DNA of 64,000 nt, taken from positions 1-64,000 of the forward strand of contig CANHPN010000001.1 of assembly GCA_947462535.1 (NCBI GenBank), read 5' to 3'. A program made the translations under genes and the position numbers. Shown in pieces: positions 35,062 through 43,841 of the stretch. Under the pieces are notes generated by a model. The model searched no databases. It was not told the DNA's origin and saw only the letters and a list, made by a program, of their open reading frames with translations. Positions within the stretch are counted from its first letter, which is position 1, and each line of letters begins with the position of its first letter. This stretch comes from Akkermansiaceae bacterium. Lineage in GTDB: Bacteria > Verrucomicrobiota > Verrucomicrobiia > Verrucomicrobiales > Akkermansiaceae.

Positions 35062-35562
35062 ATGAGCGAAGGCAATCCCGAGGGTCTCCGGTTGGCGTCG
35101 GACGTCAGCCTCGGCGCAGGAGTCAGGCTTTTCGGCTTCGTAAATTTGTATGGTTGCAAGATCGGCGATCAAACAAGAATCGGTTGCTTCGTAGAAATTC
35201 AATGTGGAGCCAGAGTGGGTGCCCGGTGCAAAATTTCGAGCCATACTTTCATTTGTGAAGGCGTGATCATCGAAGATGAGGTTTTTGTCGGTCACGGTGT
35301 GATGTTCACTAATGACCGCCGACCCAAGGCCGTCGCCGAGAATGGCGGGATTATTACTAACGATGATTGGCAATGCCAGCCGACACGGGTGAAAGCAGGC
35401 GCGTCGATCGGCTCAGGCTCCACCATCTTGAGCGGACTCGTGATCGGCGAAAACGCGATGGTCGGTGCGGGCAGCGTGGTCACTCGTGATGTCCCGGCGG
35501 GCACGACCGTCGTCGGAAACCCGGCGAGGTCTATCGAGCAATCCAATAGAAACTACCCGTGA
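35062..35562 (+). CDS. Left-handed beta-helix sugar N-acyltransferase
   Basis: A 166-residue LbH protein with hexapeptide turns (GASIGSGSTILSGLVIGENA; MVGAGSVVTRDVPAGTTVVG) and the loop ICEGVIIEDEVFVGHGVMFT. The fold and length match 3-amino-sugar N-acetyltransferases (WlbB/WbpD, QdtC/FdtC groups), which use acetyl-CoA. The next gene, a sugar aminotransferase, overlaps its stop codon (GTGA), which is the standard partner order. The exact sugar cannot be read; dTDP-3-amino-3,6-dideoxyhexose or a UDP-3-amino-uronate are the likely types. Confidence 0.85.
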   Translation: MSEGNPEGLRLASDVSLGAGVRLFGFVNLYGCKIGDQTRIGCFVEIQCGARVGARCKISSHTFICEGVIIEDEVFVGHGVMFTNDRRPKAVAENGGIITNDDWQCQPTRVKAGASIGSGSTILSGLVIGENAMVGAGSVVTRDVPAGTTVVGNPARSIEQSNRNYP

Positions 35563-36686
35563 CGCTTCCCTTTTTCGAAATCAAAACGCGCACCGCTCCT
35601 TTGCGAGAAGAGTTTATGCAGGCCATTGGGGAAGTCATCGATTCCGGGGCCTTCTCCGGAGGGCCTTTCGTAGAGCGGTTTGAAGACTATTTCGCCGCAT
35701 ACTGCGGTACGCAACATGCGCTTGGCGTGGGCAGTGGAACGGAGGCTTTGTGGCTGACCTTACTGGCGATGGGAATCGGAACCGGCGACGAGGTGATCAC
35801 CGTGCCGATGACCTTCGCCGCTACGTGCGAGGCCATCTGCCTCACAGGTGCCAAACCAGTTTTCGTCGATGTTGAGGAGCGGACTTACACGATGAATCCG
35901 GAAGCTCTCGAGAGCGTGCGGACCCGGAAAACGAAGGCAATTATCCCCGTCCATTTGTTCGGCCAGACCGCCGACATGGATCCGGTTCTCGAATTCGCAT
36001 GCAAGCATGGCTTGCGCGTGATCGAGGACGCCGCCCAGGCACACGGCGCGGAATACAAGGGACGCAAAGCAGGATCCATCGGAGATGTCGGCTGCTTTAG
36101 TTTTTACCCCGGAAAAAACCTCGGCGCGCTCGGCGAGGGTGGAGCCATCGTCACGGACAACGATCAATTCGCGGAAAAAATCCGGATGCTTGGAAACCAC
36201 GGGCAGTCCCGCAAGAACGTGCATTCCCTAGTGGGATGGAACAGCCGGTTGGATGCCATCCAGGCTGCGGTGTTACTCATCAAGTTGCGACATCTCGACA
36301 AAGATAACAGTATGCGCCGGGATCACGCGTTGCGCTACAACCGCGCCCTCGCGGGCATTCCCGGACTCGTCCTGCCGATAGCGGCGGATGACAGAACCCA
36401 CGTTTTCCATATATACGCGTTGAGGGCTCCTGACAGGCGGGGCTTGATTGCCGCGCTTGAGGCAAAGCAAATCGGTTGTGGCATTCACTATCCAGTTCCA
36501 GTCCATCTCCAGCCGGCCTATCGATACCTCGGATACAAGCGGGGCGACTTCCCGGTTTCCGAACAGAGCGCGAACAATCTGGTTTCGTTGCCCATGTTTC
36601 CGGAGATGACCCCGGACCAAGTCGCCTTCGTCACAACCGCTGTCTCGGAGTCCGTCGCCAGCCGCCTCACCGCGGGAATCGCCTGA
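35559..36686 (+). CDS. DegT/DnrJ/EryC1-family sugar aminotransferase
   Basis: A PLP enzyme that aminates a keto-sugar nucleotide. Starts with GTG at 35559, overlapping the acyltransferase stop; 375 residues. FAATCEAICLTGAKPVFVDV, VIPVHLFGQTADMDPVLEF-like segment, VIEDAAQAHGAEYKGRK and CFSFYPGKNLGALGEGGAIV (PLP lysine in PGKNLG) are intact, as is GWNSRLDAIQAAVLL. The pair with the upstream LbH enzyme is typical for 3-acylamino sugars. Its substrate could come from RmlB's keto-sugar, but no ketoisomerase (QdtA/FdtA) is in the window. Confidence 0.92.
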   Translation: MTLPFFEIKTRTAPLREEFMQAIGEVIDSGAFSGGPFVERFEDYFAAYCGTQHALGVGSGTEALWLTLLAMGIGTGDEVITVPMTFAATCEAICLTGAKPVFVDVEERTYTMNPEALESVRTRKTKAIIPVHLFGQTADMDPVLEFACKHGLRVIEDAAQAHGAEYKGRKAGSIGDVGCFSFYPGKNLGALGEGGAIVTDNDQFAEKIRMLGNHGQSRKNVHSLVGWNSRLDAIQAAVLLIKLRHLDKDNSMRRDHALRYNRALAGIPGLVLPIAADDRTHVFHIYALRAPDRRGLIAALEAKQIGCGIHYPVPVHLQPAYRYLGYKRGDFPVSEQSANNLVSLPMFPEMTPDQVAFVTTAVSESVASRLTAGIA

Positions 36687-36707
36687 AACCCCCGTCTTCC
36701 CAAGATC

Positions 36708-38975
36708 ATGCAAAAACCACCATCAAAAGTCTCTGCGGAGACGTTCGGCGTGCAGGATGCGTTGTATGTGTTGTTCAAACACAAATGGCTCATCGCCCTG
36801 CTTTCGGCACTGGGCCTCGGTGCCGCCGCCGCCGTGTATTTCAACAGGACCCCGATCTATCAATCCGAAGCAAGGCTGCTCGTCCGCTACGTCCTCGAAA
36901 GGGCTTCGGTTGATCCGGTCCAGTATCCGGCACGCCCGAATATCCTGACTGGAGACAGTGTCATCAATACAGAAATCGAAATTATAACAAGCACAGATCT
37001 GGCATTGGCAGTCGCCGACAAAATCGGCACCAATGTCCTGTACCCCGAAATTGTGGGAGAGGTCTTGCTGTCCGATGCTGCATACGGCATTATCGAAGAC
37101 ATGGAAGTTGGAATCGGGCAGAGCCGCAACGTTCTTCACGTGATGTACAGAAATCCGGACCCGAAACTATCAAAGAGAGTGTTAAGGGAGATCGTCGCGC
37201 GCTATTTCGAAAAGCACCTGGAGATCCACCGCTCGGCAGCGGCGTTTGACTTGGTCGCGCAACAGGCTGAAGAAGTGCGTGAGCGCTTGAAAGAAACCGA
37301 GCGGCAGTTGAACAAGCTAAGAACCGACTCGGGGATCTTGTCACTGGCAGATTCCACCAGCGCGCTCTCATCCCAGCGAGCGAAGACCCAGGCAGACCTG
37401 ATGGACGCCAAGGCCGAGTTCGCCGAGCGCAACGCGAGCATTGAATCGCTCGGCAAAACCTTCGCTGCGGAGGACGATTCCTCCATGAGGGGAGAATCCT
37501 CCGATCGTGCGCCGTCCTCCAAGGAAGAGCGCGATCCACTGCCGGCCCAGGTGATCACGGAATACCGCACGGTCATGGAAATGCTCATGCTATTACAAAA
37601 GCGGGAAATGGACCTGCGCCTCAAATTCAAATCAGGAAACCTTCTGCTGTCGAACAACCAACAGCATATCAGCACCTATGATCGGCAGCGTCGGGACCTG
37701 GTTTCGAAATACCCGGACCTCGCCGCAGAGGCGGACGCCATGGAGAAGAACACTGTTGATAATCCCAAATGGAATCTGATCATGGAGAAGGCCCGGCTCG
37801 CGTCGGCCCGTGCTAAAATCGGAATGCTCGAATCCCACCTGCAGGAAATTGCCGAGCAGTTCGGTCGGCAATATGCAATCGGCGCGGAAATCGAGGAGAT
37901 CGACCGTCGCAAACAGATGGAAGACGCGGAATACCGCTCGCTTGAGGCGAATCTGAAAAACGCCACGGTTGACCAGGCCCTCGACCCGTCAAGGATGCCG
38001 AACATCACGGTGGTTCAACAGCCAACCGAACCTGTCAAGACCTATGACAGGATGGTCCACAAAATCATTCTCGGGCTGGCTGGCGGGGGAATAATGATTG
38101 GAGTGGGTCTCGCGTTCATAATCGAACTGCTCTTCGATCGCAGGATCAAACGACCCATCGAAATCCAGACCCGCCTTCAGTTGCCACTTCTATTGTCGAT
38201 CCCATACATCCGGGCGAAAAACCGTGGAGGACTGATGCTCTGCCATGAATCCGGGGCACCCCGAATCGGACAGGGCGGGAATTCAGACCTTTCCGCTGTG
38301 ATCGACGAGCATGCTTCCGAAGCCCATGTGAGAAAGGCGAATCACTTCATGTTGCCTTATTCGGAAGCAATCCGCGACCGAATCATCTTCAATTTTGAAA
38401 TCAACAATGTAATCCACAAACCCAAGCTCGTGGCCGTCACCGGCCTTTCGGAAGGTGCCGGTGCATCAACGATCGCCACAGGCCTAGCAAAATCGTTCTC
38501 GGAAATCGCGGGCGCAAAAGTCCTACTCGTCGATCTAAACTCATATCATTCTGAAGACAGTCCGCTGCTAAGAAATTTTCCCCGGCACTCGCTCAACGGG
38601 GCCTTGCGGCTTGCAAACCATACCAGCTTCAAGGAGGGCGGGCAAAGACTCTATTACGCGAGTGCCATGGCCCGGAAAGATGAAGGCGAATTGGTGGCAT
38701 TTACGCCACACCATCTTTATGAACTAATGCCCGAGTTGCAAGCCAGCAAATTTGACTATATCATATTTGACATGCCGCCGGTTGACCAGACGAGCCGCAC
38801 GCTCACCATGGCGGGTCTGATGGATAAGGTGATTCTGGTTCTGGACGCAGAGAACACCAGTCGCGATGCGCTGAAGTGGGGATACTCCGAGCTCGTCAAG
38901 GGAAGAGCGGATGTCTCTTGTGTCTTTAATAAGACACGTTCACACGCTCCTAGCTGGGTGATCGGTAGAACATAA
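36708..38975 (+). CDS. Wzz / BY-kinase-like polysaccharide co-polymerase lacking Walker A Lys
   Basis: A 755-residue Wzz-kinase fusion. Membrane helix 1 is at about 28-46, a large coiled-coil periplasmic region follows (about 60-440), and the second helix with its Pro-rich motif is at about 445-475. The cytosolic end resembles BY-kinases: KPKLVAVTGLSEGAGASTIA, VLLVDLN (Walker A') and YIIFDMPPVDQTS (Walker B). The Walker A lysine position is Ala586 (G-A-G-A-S-T), and the C-terminus has no Tyr cluster. ATP hydrolysis and autophosphorylation are thus doubtful; chain-length control may persist. It is 21 bp after the aminotransferase. Confidence 0.9.
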   Translation: MQKPPSKVSAETFGVQDALYVLFKHKWLIALLSALGLGAAAAVYFNRTPIYQSEARLLVRYVLERASVDPVQYPARPNILTGDSVINTEIEIITSTDLALAVADKIGTNVLYPEIVGEVLLSDAAYGIIEDMEVGIGQSRNVLHVMYRNPDPKLSKRVLREIVARYFEKHLEIHRSAAAFDLVAQQAEEVRERLKETERQLNKLRTDSGILSLADSTSALSSQRAKTQADLMDAKAEFAERNASIESLGKTFAAEDDSSMRGESSDRAPSSKEERDPLPAQVITEYRTVMEMLMLLQKREMDLRLKFKSGNLLLSNNQQHISTYDRQRRDLVSKYPDLAAEADAMEKNTVDNPKWNLIMEKARLASARAKIGMLESHLQEIAEQFGRQYAIGAEIEEIDRRKQMEDAEYRSLEANLKNATVDQALDPSRMPNITVVQQPTEPVKTYDRMVHKIILGLAGGGIMIGVGLAFIIELLFDRRIKRPIEIQTRLQLPLLLSIPYIRAKNRGGLMLCHESGAPRIGQGGNSDLSAVIDEHASEAHVRKANHFMLPYSEAIRDRIIFNFEINNVIHKPKLVAVTGLSEGAGASTIATGLAKSFSEIAGAKVLLVDLNSYHSEDSPLLRNFPRHSLNGALRLANHTSFKEGGQRLYYASAMARKDEGELVAFTPHHLYELMPELQASKFDYIIFDMPPVDQTSRTLTMAGLMDKVILVLDAENTSRDALKWGYSELVKGRADVSCVFNKTRSHAPSWVIGRT

Positions 38976-39174
38976 ATTCCGCTAAATCGAGGTGTGGACA
39001 TAGCTCATTTAATTAAGTGTTTACAGAAGCAAACGAAGAGAACGAGGTATGTTTTAGCCCCCCATTCTCAATTCCTCCGCGATGGAATCGAAGGTGTGAG
39101 GTTGCACCTTCCCCGGAACATCCGTCCTACGGAGAGATACTCAGGAACTCTCATCCTCTTGATTTCATTAATTC

Positions 39175-40617
39175 ATGATCAGGCTTCGTCATAAGTTGTT
39201 GATTTACATGTTCCGGCTGTTCGATCAGCTGGTCCTGATGGCTACCGCTGTGATCATCATCTTCTTCCTTCCGAAAATTATGATGCAGGAAGTGAGCCAT
39301 ATTCTCGACGCGACCTTCCAGATCAAAGATGCGATCGGCGTGCTCATTCTTACCGTCGGATGGATCGGGATTTTCGACTACTTCATCCGCTACAAGGCGG
39401 ATCGCCTGGTGGCGCTAAACACCCAGTTGAAAAACCTGATAAAAGCAACGGCTGTGGCCACGTTTTGGTTGATGATTATCTGCACGGCGTTTTCGGTCAA
39501 GAGCCTCAATATCTTCAATGCACTGATCTTTTTTGCAGTGATCACCGCAGTTGGTATCGTAAGCCGGCTCTTTCTTCGCCTGCTTCTGTTAAGTGCCAGG
39601 CGATCAGGTTATAATTCCCGCTATTTGCTTTTCATCGGTGCGAGCGAGCGCGCCATCCAGGCGGCTATCAAGATCAATAAAATGCCGGAGCTCGGGTACA
39701 AAATCGTCGGATTTGTGGCTGAAACGTCGGAGGTGATGGCGGATTGGGAGTCGAAAGAGCATGGGAAATGGGAGGGGCTCGGCCTCCTTGAGGACCTGCG
39801 CGACATCTTGATGGCGGAGCAGGTTGACGAAATCATCGTCTGCCTCCCCGTGGACGCCCGATTCAGTGATATTACGATGATCGTGCGACACGCCCGTGAT
39901 CTGGGAATTGTGGTTCGCCTGATGCCAGATATCACAGACGGAAACTTGTTAAGTAACATGCACGTGGAGGAATTCGGGGATGAGTATGTGGTGACCTTGT
40001 TCAGGGAGCAAATGCTGGTGCAGTTGCTGGTAAAGCGATTCATCGACGCGACCGTCTCGCTCGCCGTGCTGGTGGTCTTGTTTCCTCTTCTGGTAGTTGT
40101 GGCGATACTAATCAAACTAACCAGCTGCGGGCCCGTGTTGTTCACGCAGAACCGGGTAGGCATGAACCAGCGTCTGTTCAAGCTTTACAAGTTTCGCTCG
40201 ATGGTGGTTGACGCCGAGGAGCGTAAATCGGCGCTTCAGCATTTGAACGAACAAGATGGCCCCGTGTTCAAGATCCAGAACGACCCCCGCACTACCCGGA
40301 TCGGCAGGTTTATTCGCAAGACGAGCATTGACGAACTGCCCCAGTTGTTCAACGTGTTGTGTGGGGAAATGAGCCTTGTGGGCCCTCGCCCGCCGCTGCC
40401 CGAGGAAGTGAGGTGCTACGAGTGGCTGTTCCGCAAGCGGCTGTCCGTCAAACCCGGCGTGACCTGCATTTGGCAGGTCAGTGGCCGAAACAAGGTGTCC
40501 TTCGACCGCTGGATGGAGATGGACCATGAATATGTCGAGAACTGGTCGCTGTGGTTGGATCTTAAGATACTCCTAGTGACCATCCCCGCGGTTCTGTTCA
40601 GCCGGGGTGCGTCTTGA
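39175..40617 (+). CDS. Polyprenyl glycosylphosphotransferase, WcaJ/WbaP type
   Basis: A 480-residue membrane enzyme with the long form of the family: several N-terminal helices (about 15-145), a CoA-binding-like domain (about 150-260; YLLFIGASERAIQAAIKINK) and a C-terminal catalytic domain with FTQNRVGMNQRLFKLYKFRS, TSIDELPQLFNVLCGEMSLV (Asp-Glu) and GRNKVSFDRWMEMDHEYVEN. It attaches the first sugar-phosphate to undecaprenyl phosphate. A second, shorter enzyme of the same reaction is at 34097; two initiators in one locus suggest two glycans or alternative first sugars. The 199-bp gap upstream may carry its own promoter. Confidence 0.93.
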   Translation: MIRLRHKLLIYMFRLFDQLVLMATAVIIIFFLPKIMMQEVSHILDATFQIKDAIGVLILTVGWIGIFDYFIRYKADRLVALNTQLKNLIKATAVATFWLMIICTAFSVKSLNIFNALIFFAVITAVGIVSRLFLRLLLLSARRSGYNSRYLLFIGASERAIQAAIKINKMPELGYKIVGFVAETSEVMADWESKEHGKWEGLGLLEDLRDILMAEQVDEIIVCLPVDARFSDITMIVRHARDLGIVVRLMPDITDGNLLSNMHVEEFGDEYVVTLFREQMLVQLLVKRFIDATVSLAVLVVLFPLLVVVAILIKLTSCGPVLFTQNRVGMNQRLFKLYKFRSMVVDAEERKSALQHLNEQDGPVFKIQNDPRTTRIGRFIRKTSIDELPQLFNVLCGEMSLVGPRPPLPEEVRCYEWLFRKRLSVKPGVTCIWQVSGRNKVSFDRWMEMDHEYVENWSLWLDLKILLVTIPAVLFSRGAS

Positions 40618-40643
40618 TAAAGATTAACCACTAATTCCAACGT

Positions 40644-41345
40644 ATGAAAACAATAGCACTTGCGGATTACAAGGACCCGGGCTCCCTCGGTTCCCGCTTC
40701 AGGGTGAAGCGAATGGCTCCCCTGATTGATCTGATGGACCGGGTCTATGAGGAGAACGGCTCGATCAACGTTTTGGATGTTGGCGGCCGCCGTGCTTACT
40801 GGTTGGCGCTGCCCGAGGGATTCCTTCGCGACAAGAAAGTGACGGTAACCATCCTGAACCTGGCCTCCGACCTTCAGGGGGAAGACGATTCCATCTTCAA
40901 GCACGTTTTGGGCGACGCGTGCAAAATGCCCGAATTTACTAATAACCAGTTTGATATTGTCCATTCTAACTCGGTGATAGAGCACGTGGGAAATTGGGAT
41001 AAGATTAAGGAGTTCGCGGAGGAAGTCCGAAGAGTTGCCCCGAATCTTTTCGTGCAAACCCCTTATTTCTGGTTTCCGATAGAACCCCACTTCATCAAGC
41101 TTGGGCACCATTGGTTGCCCAAGCCGCTCCGGATGTCGATGTGGATGTGGTTCAAGATGGGACAGCGGGGGATGGCGAGCAACATCGACGAGGCGATGTC
41201 CCGGTTGGACGAAGAACCTTATTTACTGGATATGAGAATGTATCGGTTCTTGTTTCCCGACTGTCGCATCATCAGGGAGCGTTTTTTCCTGCTCACCAAG
41301 TCGATGGTTGCATTCAGGGAGAGAGCAAATGGCGTTCGGCCCTAG
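40644..41345 (+). CDS. SAM-dependent methyltransferase-like protein
   Basis: A 233-residue class I methyltransferase: NVLDVGGRRAYWLALPEGFL (motif I, VLDVGG), VTILNLASDLQG (acidic loop), CKMPEFTNNQFDIVHSNSVI and EHVGNWDKIKEFAEEVRRVA (motif IV/V). LFVQTPYFWFPIEPHFIKLG is a common segment in methyltransferases of EPS loci. It may methylate a sugar of the repeat unit, perhaps its capping end, given the downstream Wzt extension. 26 bp after the glycosylphosphotransferase. Confidence 0.82.
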   Translation: MKTIALADYKDPGSLGSRFRVKRMAPLIDLMDRVYEENGSINVLDVGGRRAYWLALPEGFLRDKKVTVTILNLASDLQGEDDSIFKHVLGDACKMPEFTNNQFDIVHSNSVIEHVGNWDKIKEFAEEVRRVAPNLFVQTPYFWFPIEPHFIKLGHHWLPKPLRMSMWMWFKMGQRGMASNIDEAMSRLDEEPYLLDMRMYRFLFPDCRIIRERFFLLTKSMVAFRERANGVRP

Positions 41346-41399
41346 GGATTGGTTGTCAATTCAGCGTGAAGTGAAGAAGACAAAAAGCGTAATACTGGT

Positions 41400-41858
41400 A
41401 TGCCACAAGAAAAGCCCAGATTGTTGGCGATCTCCTCAGGTGGAGGACACTGGGTCCAACTGCTCCGCTTACAGCCTGCCTTCGCGGGCTGTGACGTGAT
41501 TTACGCGACCGTTAGAGATGGGGTCCGTGGGGATGTCGGTGAGGCCGATTTTCACGTGATCCGCGACGCGAACCGCTGGAGCAAACTCAACCTGGTTCGC
41601 TCGGCGCTAGGAATCCTTTGTCTCCTGTTGAGCGTCAGGCCCGACATCGTGATCACGACCGGAGCTGCTCCCGGGTATTTCGGAGCGAGATTCGGGAAGT
41701 GGATGGGAGCCCGCGTGATTTGGGTGGATAGCGTGGCAAATGCCGGGGAGCTCTCGATGTCCGGCGAAAAGGCCGGTGCATTCTCCGACTTGTGGTTGAC
41801 GCAGTGGGCGCATTTGGCGCGTGAGAAAGGCCCGCGATTTTTCGGAAGTGTTTTATGA
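41400..41858 (+). CDS. PssD/Alg14-like glycosyltransferase subunit
   Basis: A 152-residue protein matching Alg14/PssD, the membrane-recruiting half of a split GT28-type transferase. RLLAISSGGGHWVQLLRLQP is the glycine-rich acceptor loop; VRPDIVITTGAAPGYFGARF and ARVIWVDSVANAGELSMSG follow. The donor-binding half is the overlapping next gene (stop/start overlap of 4 bp), as in rhizobial pssDE (glucuronosyltransferase). The linked sugar cannot be read from sequence. Confidence 0.88.
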   Translation: MPQEKPRLLAISSGGGHWVQLLRLQPAFAGCDVIYATVRDGVRGDVGEADFHVIRDANRWSKLNLVRSALGILCLLLSVRPDIVITTGAAPGYFGARFGKWMGARVIWVDSVANAGELSMSGEKAGAFSDLWLTQWAHLAREKGPRFFGSVL

Positions 41859-42340
41859 TACTCGTCACCGTTGGAACAGACCTGCCATTCGATCGGATGA
41901 TTAGGGTGGTGGATGATTGGGCCGGCGAGACCGGCCGGCAGGACCTGTTCGCCCAGATTGGCAAGGGCGGCTGGGAACCGCGGTACATGCGCTTCGCCCA
42001 GTTCCTGCCCCCAAAACAGTTCGCTGAATATTTCACTTCGGCCGGCGTGATTGTGTCGCACGCGGGGATGGGGACAATTCTCAGCGCGTTGTATCAAAGG
42101 AAGCCGATTTTGGTGATGCCGAAGAAGGCAAGTCTCGGGGAGCACCGGAACGAGCACCAGACTGCCACCGCCCTCCGATTGGTGGAGGTTGGCGGCGTGA
42201 ATGTGGCGTTTGACGAGCAGGAGCTTCGCGCAAAGCTCGATCATCTGGATGAATTGTCAATCGGCCGGAAGATCGGCGACTTCGCCAGCGACAGCCTGTT
42301 GTCAGGCATCCGTGATTTCATTTTCTCCAGCAAGAGCTGA
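41855..42340 (+). CDS. PssE/Alg13-like glycosyltransferase catalytic subunit
   Basis: The 161-residue GT28 C-terminal half: MILVTVGTDLPFDRMIRVVD, AGVIVSHAGMGTILSALYQR (nucleotide-sugar site) and KPILVMPKKASLGEHRNEHQ with Q/H acceptor residues. It pairs with the upstream Alg14-like subunit to form one active enzyme; neither half would work alone. Both resemble a split MurG-like fold. It acts on the lipid-linked glycan at the inner face of the membrane. Confidence 0.88.
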   Translation: MILVTVGTDLPFDRMIRVVDDWAGETGRQDLFAQIGKGGWEPRYMRFAQFLPPKQFAEYFTSAGVIVSHAGMGTILSALYQRKPILVMPKKASLGEHRNEHQTATALRLVEVGGVNVAFDEQELRAKLDHLDELSIGRKIGDFASDSLLSGIRDFIFSSKS

Positions 42341-42363
42341 GCCCTTGAATTCCTGCTTTTATC

Positions 42364-42912
42364 ATGAAAGGTTACGCGTGGATCAATGCGATCGCATCGG
42401 TGTGCGATCCACGGTCTTATCTTCACTTCTTCCGTTTGATCCATTATTACGGATACAGCCATGTGCGGCCGCGGCGGCGGTTGCATGCGGGTGAGGGCAC
42501 CGGGATCGCGCCGAATGTTTCGTTCCGCAACGGCGAGCGTATCCGGATCGGCCGCGGGTGTCGTATTGGGGAGCGTTGTTTTCTGTGGGCGGGCGATACC
42601 ACGGGCCGCATCGAGATCGGCGATCATGTCTCGCTCGCTCCCGGCGTTTTCATCACCGCTTCCGATTATCGATTCATGGCCGGCAGGCCGTTTCGTGAGC
42701 AGCCCAAACGCGAGCTCCATGTGCGGCTCGGCAACGACGTCTGGCTTGGTGCCGGGGTCGTGGTCACCGCCGGCGTGACGGTCGGTGACGGCTGCATCGT
42801 CGGTGCTGGCGCGGTCGTCACCGGGGACCTGCCTTCCGGCTGCATCGCTGCCGGGGTGCCCGCTCGCGTGATCGGGCAACGGCCTGAAATGTCAGAATCT
42901 ACAACCCCATGA
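42364..42912 (+). CDS. Left-handed beta-helix O-acyltransferase
   Basis: A 182-residue LbH acyltransferase: hexapeptide turns RIRIGRGCRIGERCFLWAGD, RIEIGDHVSLAPGVFITASD and VRLGNDVWLGAGVVVTAGVT, GDGCIVGAGAVVTGDLPSGC and the end ATG-overlap with the next gene. It resembles maltose/galactoside- and WcaF-type acetyltransferases. It most likely O-acetylates the polysaccharide or a lipid-linked intermediate. It is the second of three LbH enzymes in this locus (also 35062 and 52134). Confidence 0.85.
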   Translation: MKGYAWINAIASVCDPRSYLHFFRLIHYYGYSHVRPRRRLHAGEGTGIAPNVSFRNGERIRIGRGCRIGERCFLWAGDTTGRIEIGDHVSLAPGVFITASDYRFMAGRPFREQPKRELHVRLGNDVWLGAGVVVTAGVTVGDGCIVGAGAVVTGDLPSGCIAAGVPARVIGQRPEMSESTTP

Positions 42913-43841
42913 AAGCTGAGGTCACCATTGTCATCGTCACCTATAATTCCGAAGGGCAGATTCGGACCTGCCTTGAGAGTGTGTTCGCGCAGCGGAAGCA
43001 GATCACCCAGCAGGTCATCGTGGTGGACAACCACTCGTGCGACGGCACCGTGGCCCTCCTGCGCGAGCATTTTCCCGAAGTGGAACTCATCCTTCCCGGC
43101 GCGAACCTCGGCTTTGCGAAGGGCGTGAACCTCGGAGTGCGGCATGCGGACGCGGAGTTCGTCTTGTTGCTCAATCCGGATACCGAAATCCTCGATCACG
43201 CGGTGGATGTGATTGTTGATTTCGCGACGGAGAATCCCGGCCACGGCCTCTATGGCGGAAGGACCCTTAAACCGGACGGCAGTTTGGAGCCCTCTTCATG
43301 CTGGGGCGAACCCACACTTTGGAGCATGGCGATGTTTGCCCTTGGGATGACGACTTTCATGCCGGGAAACCGCTGGCTCGATCCAGAATCGTTAGGTCAT
43401 TGGCAGCGCGACACCGTGCGGGAAGTCGGGGTCATCACCGGTTGCTTTCTCCTTGCCTCAAAGGCCGTGTGGCACGAACTCGGCGGCCTCGACGAGCGTT
43501 TTTTCATGTATGGTGAGGACGTGGACCTCGCGATCCGGGCCCGCCGTGCCAGATGGCGCCCGGTTCTTTGTCCCGCTGCGGAGTTGATCCATGAGGTCGG
43601 GAAATCCTCTGAAACACCGGCGCACAAGACCTTGCTCCTTTATCGGGGAAAAGCCAGTTTAATACGAACTCATTGGAAGGGGCCCGCCAAGTGGCTAGGA
43701 CTGTTTTTTCTCGCCGCCGGGACCGGACTGCGGGCGATGTTTTCCGGAATTTCAGGATGGTTCCGCCGCGACGGCCGTGCGGGGCGTTGGCAAACTCTTT
43801 GGCGTGAGCGGCGGACCTGGCTTAAAGGATACGCAACATGA
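42909..43841 (+). CDS. GT2 glycosyltransferase, rhamnosyltransferase-like
   Basis: A 310-residue GT-A enzyme with EVTIVIVTYNSEGQIRTCLE (nucleotide site), VVDNHSCDGT, LLLNPDTEILDHAV (metal DxD as NPDTE), SSCWGEPTLWSMAMF and CFLLASKAVWHELGGLDERF, the acceptor segment FMYGEDVDLAIRARRARW, as in WbbL-type rhamnosyltransferases. The dTDP-rhamnose genes upstream (rml) fit that reading, but the donor is inferred. Its start overlaps the LbH gene and its stop overlaps the next gene (ATGA). Confidence 0.9.
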   Translation: MKAEVTIVIVTYNSEGQIRTCLESVFAQRKQITQQVIVVDNHSCDGTVALLREHFPEVELILPGANLGFAKGVNLGVRHADAEFVLLLNPDTEILDHAVDVIVDFATENPGHGLYGGRTLKPDGSLEPSSCWGEPTLWSMAMFALGMTTFMPGNRWLDPESLGHWQRDTVREVGVITGCFLLASKAVWHELGGLDERFFMYGEDVDLAIRARRARWRPVLCPAAELIHEVGKSSETPAHKTLLLYRGKASLIRTHWKGPAKWLGLFFLAAGTGLRAMFSGISGWFRRDGRAGRWQTLWRERRTWLKGYAT

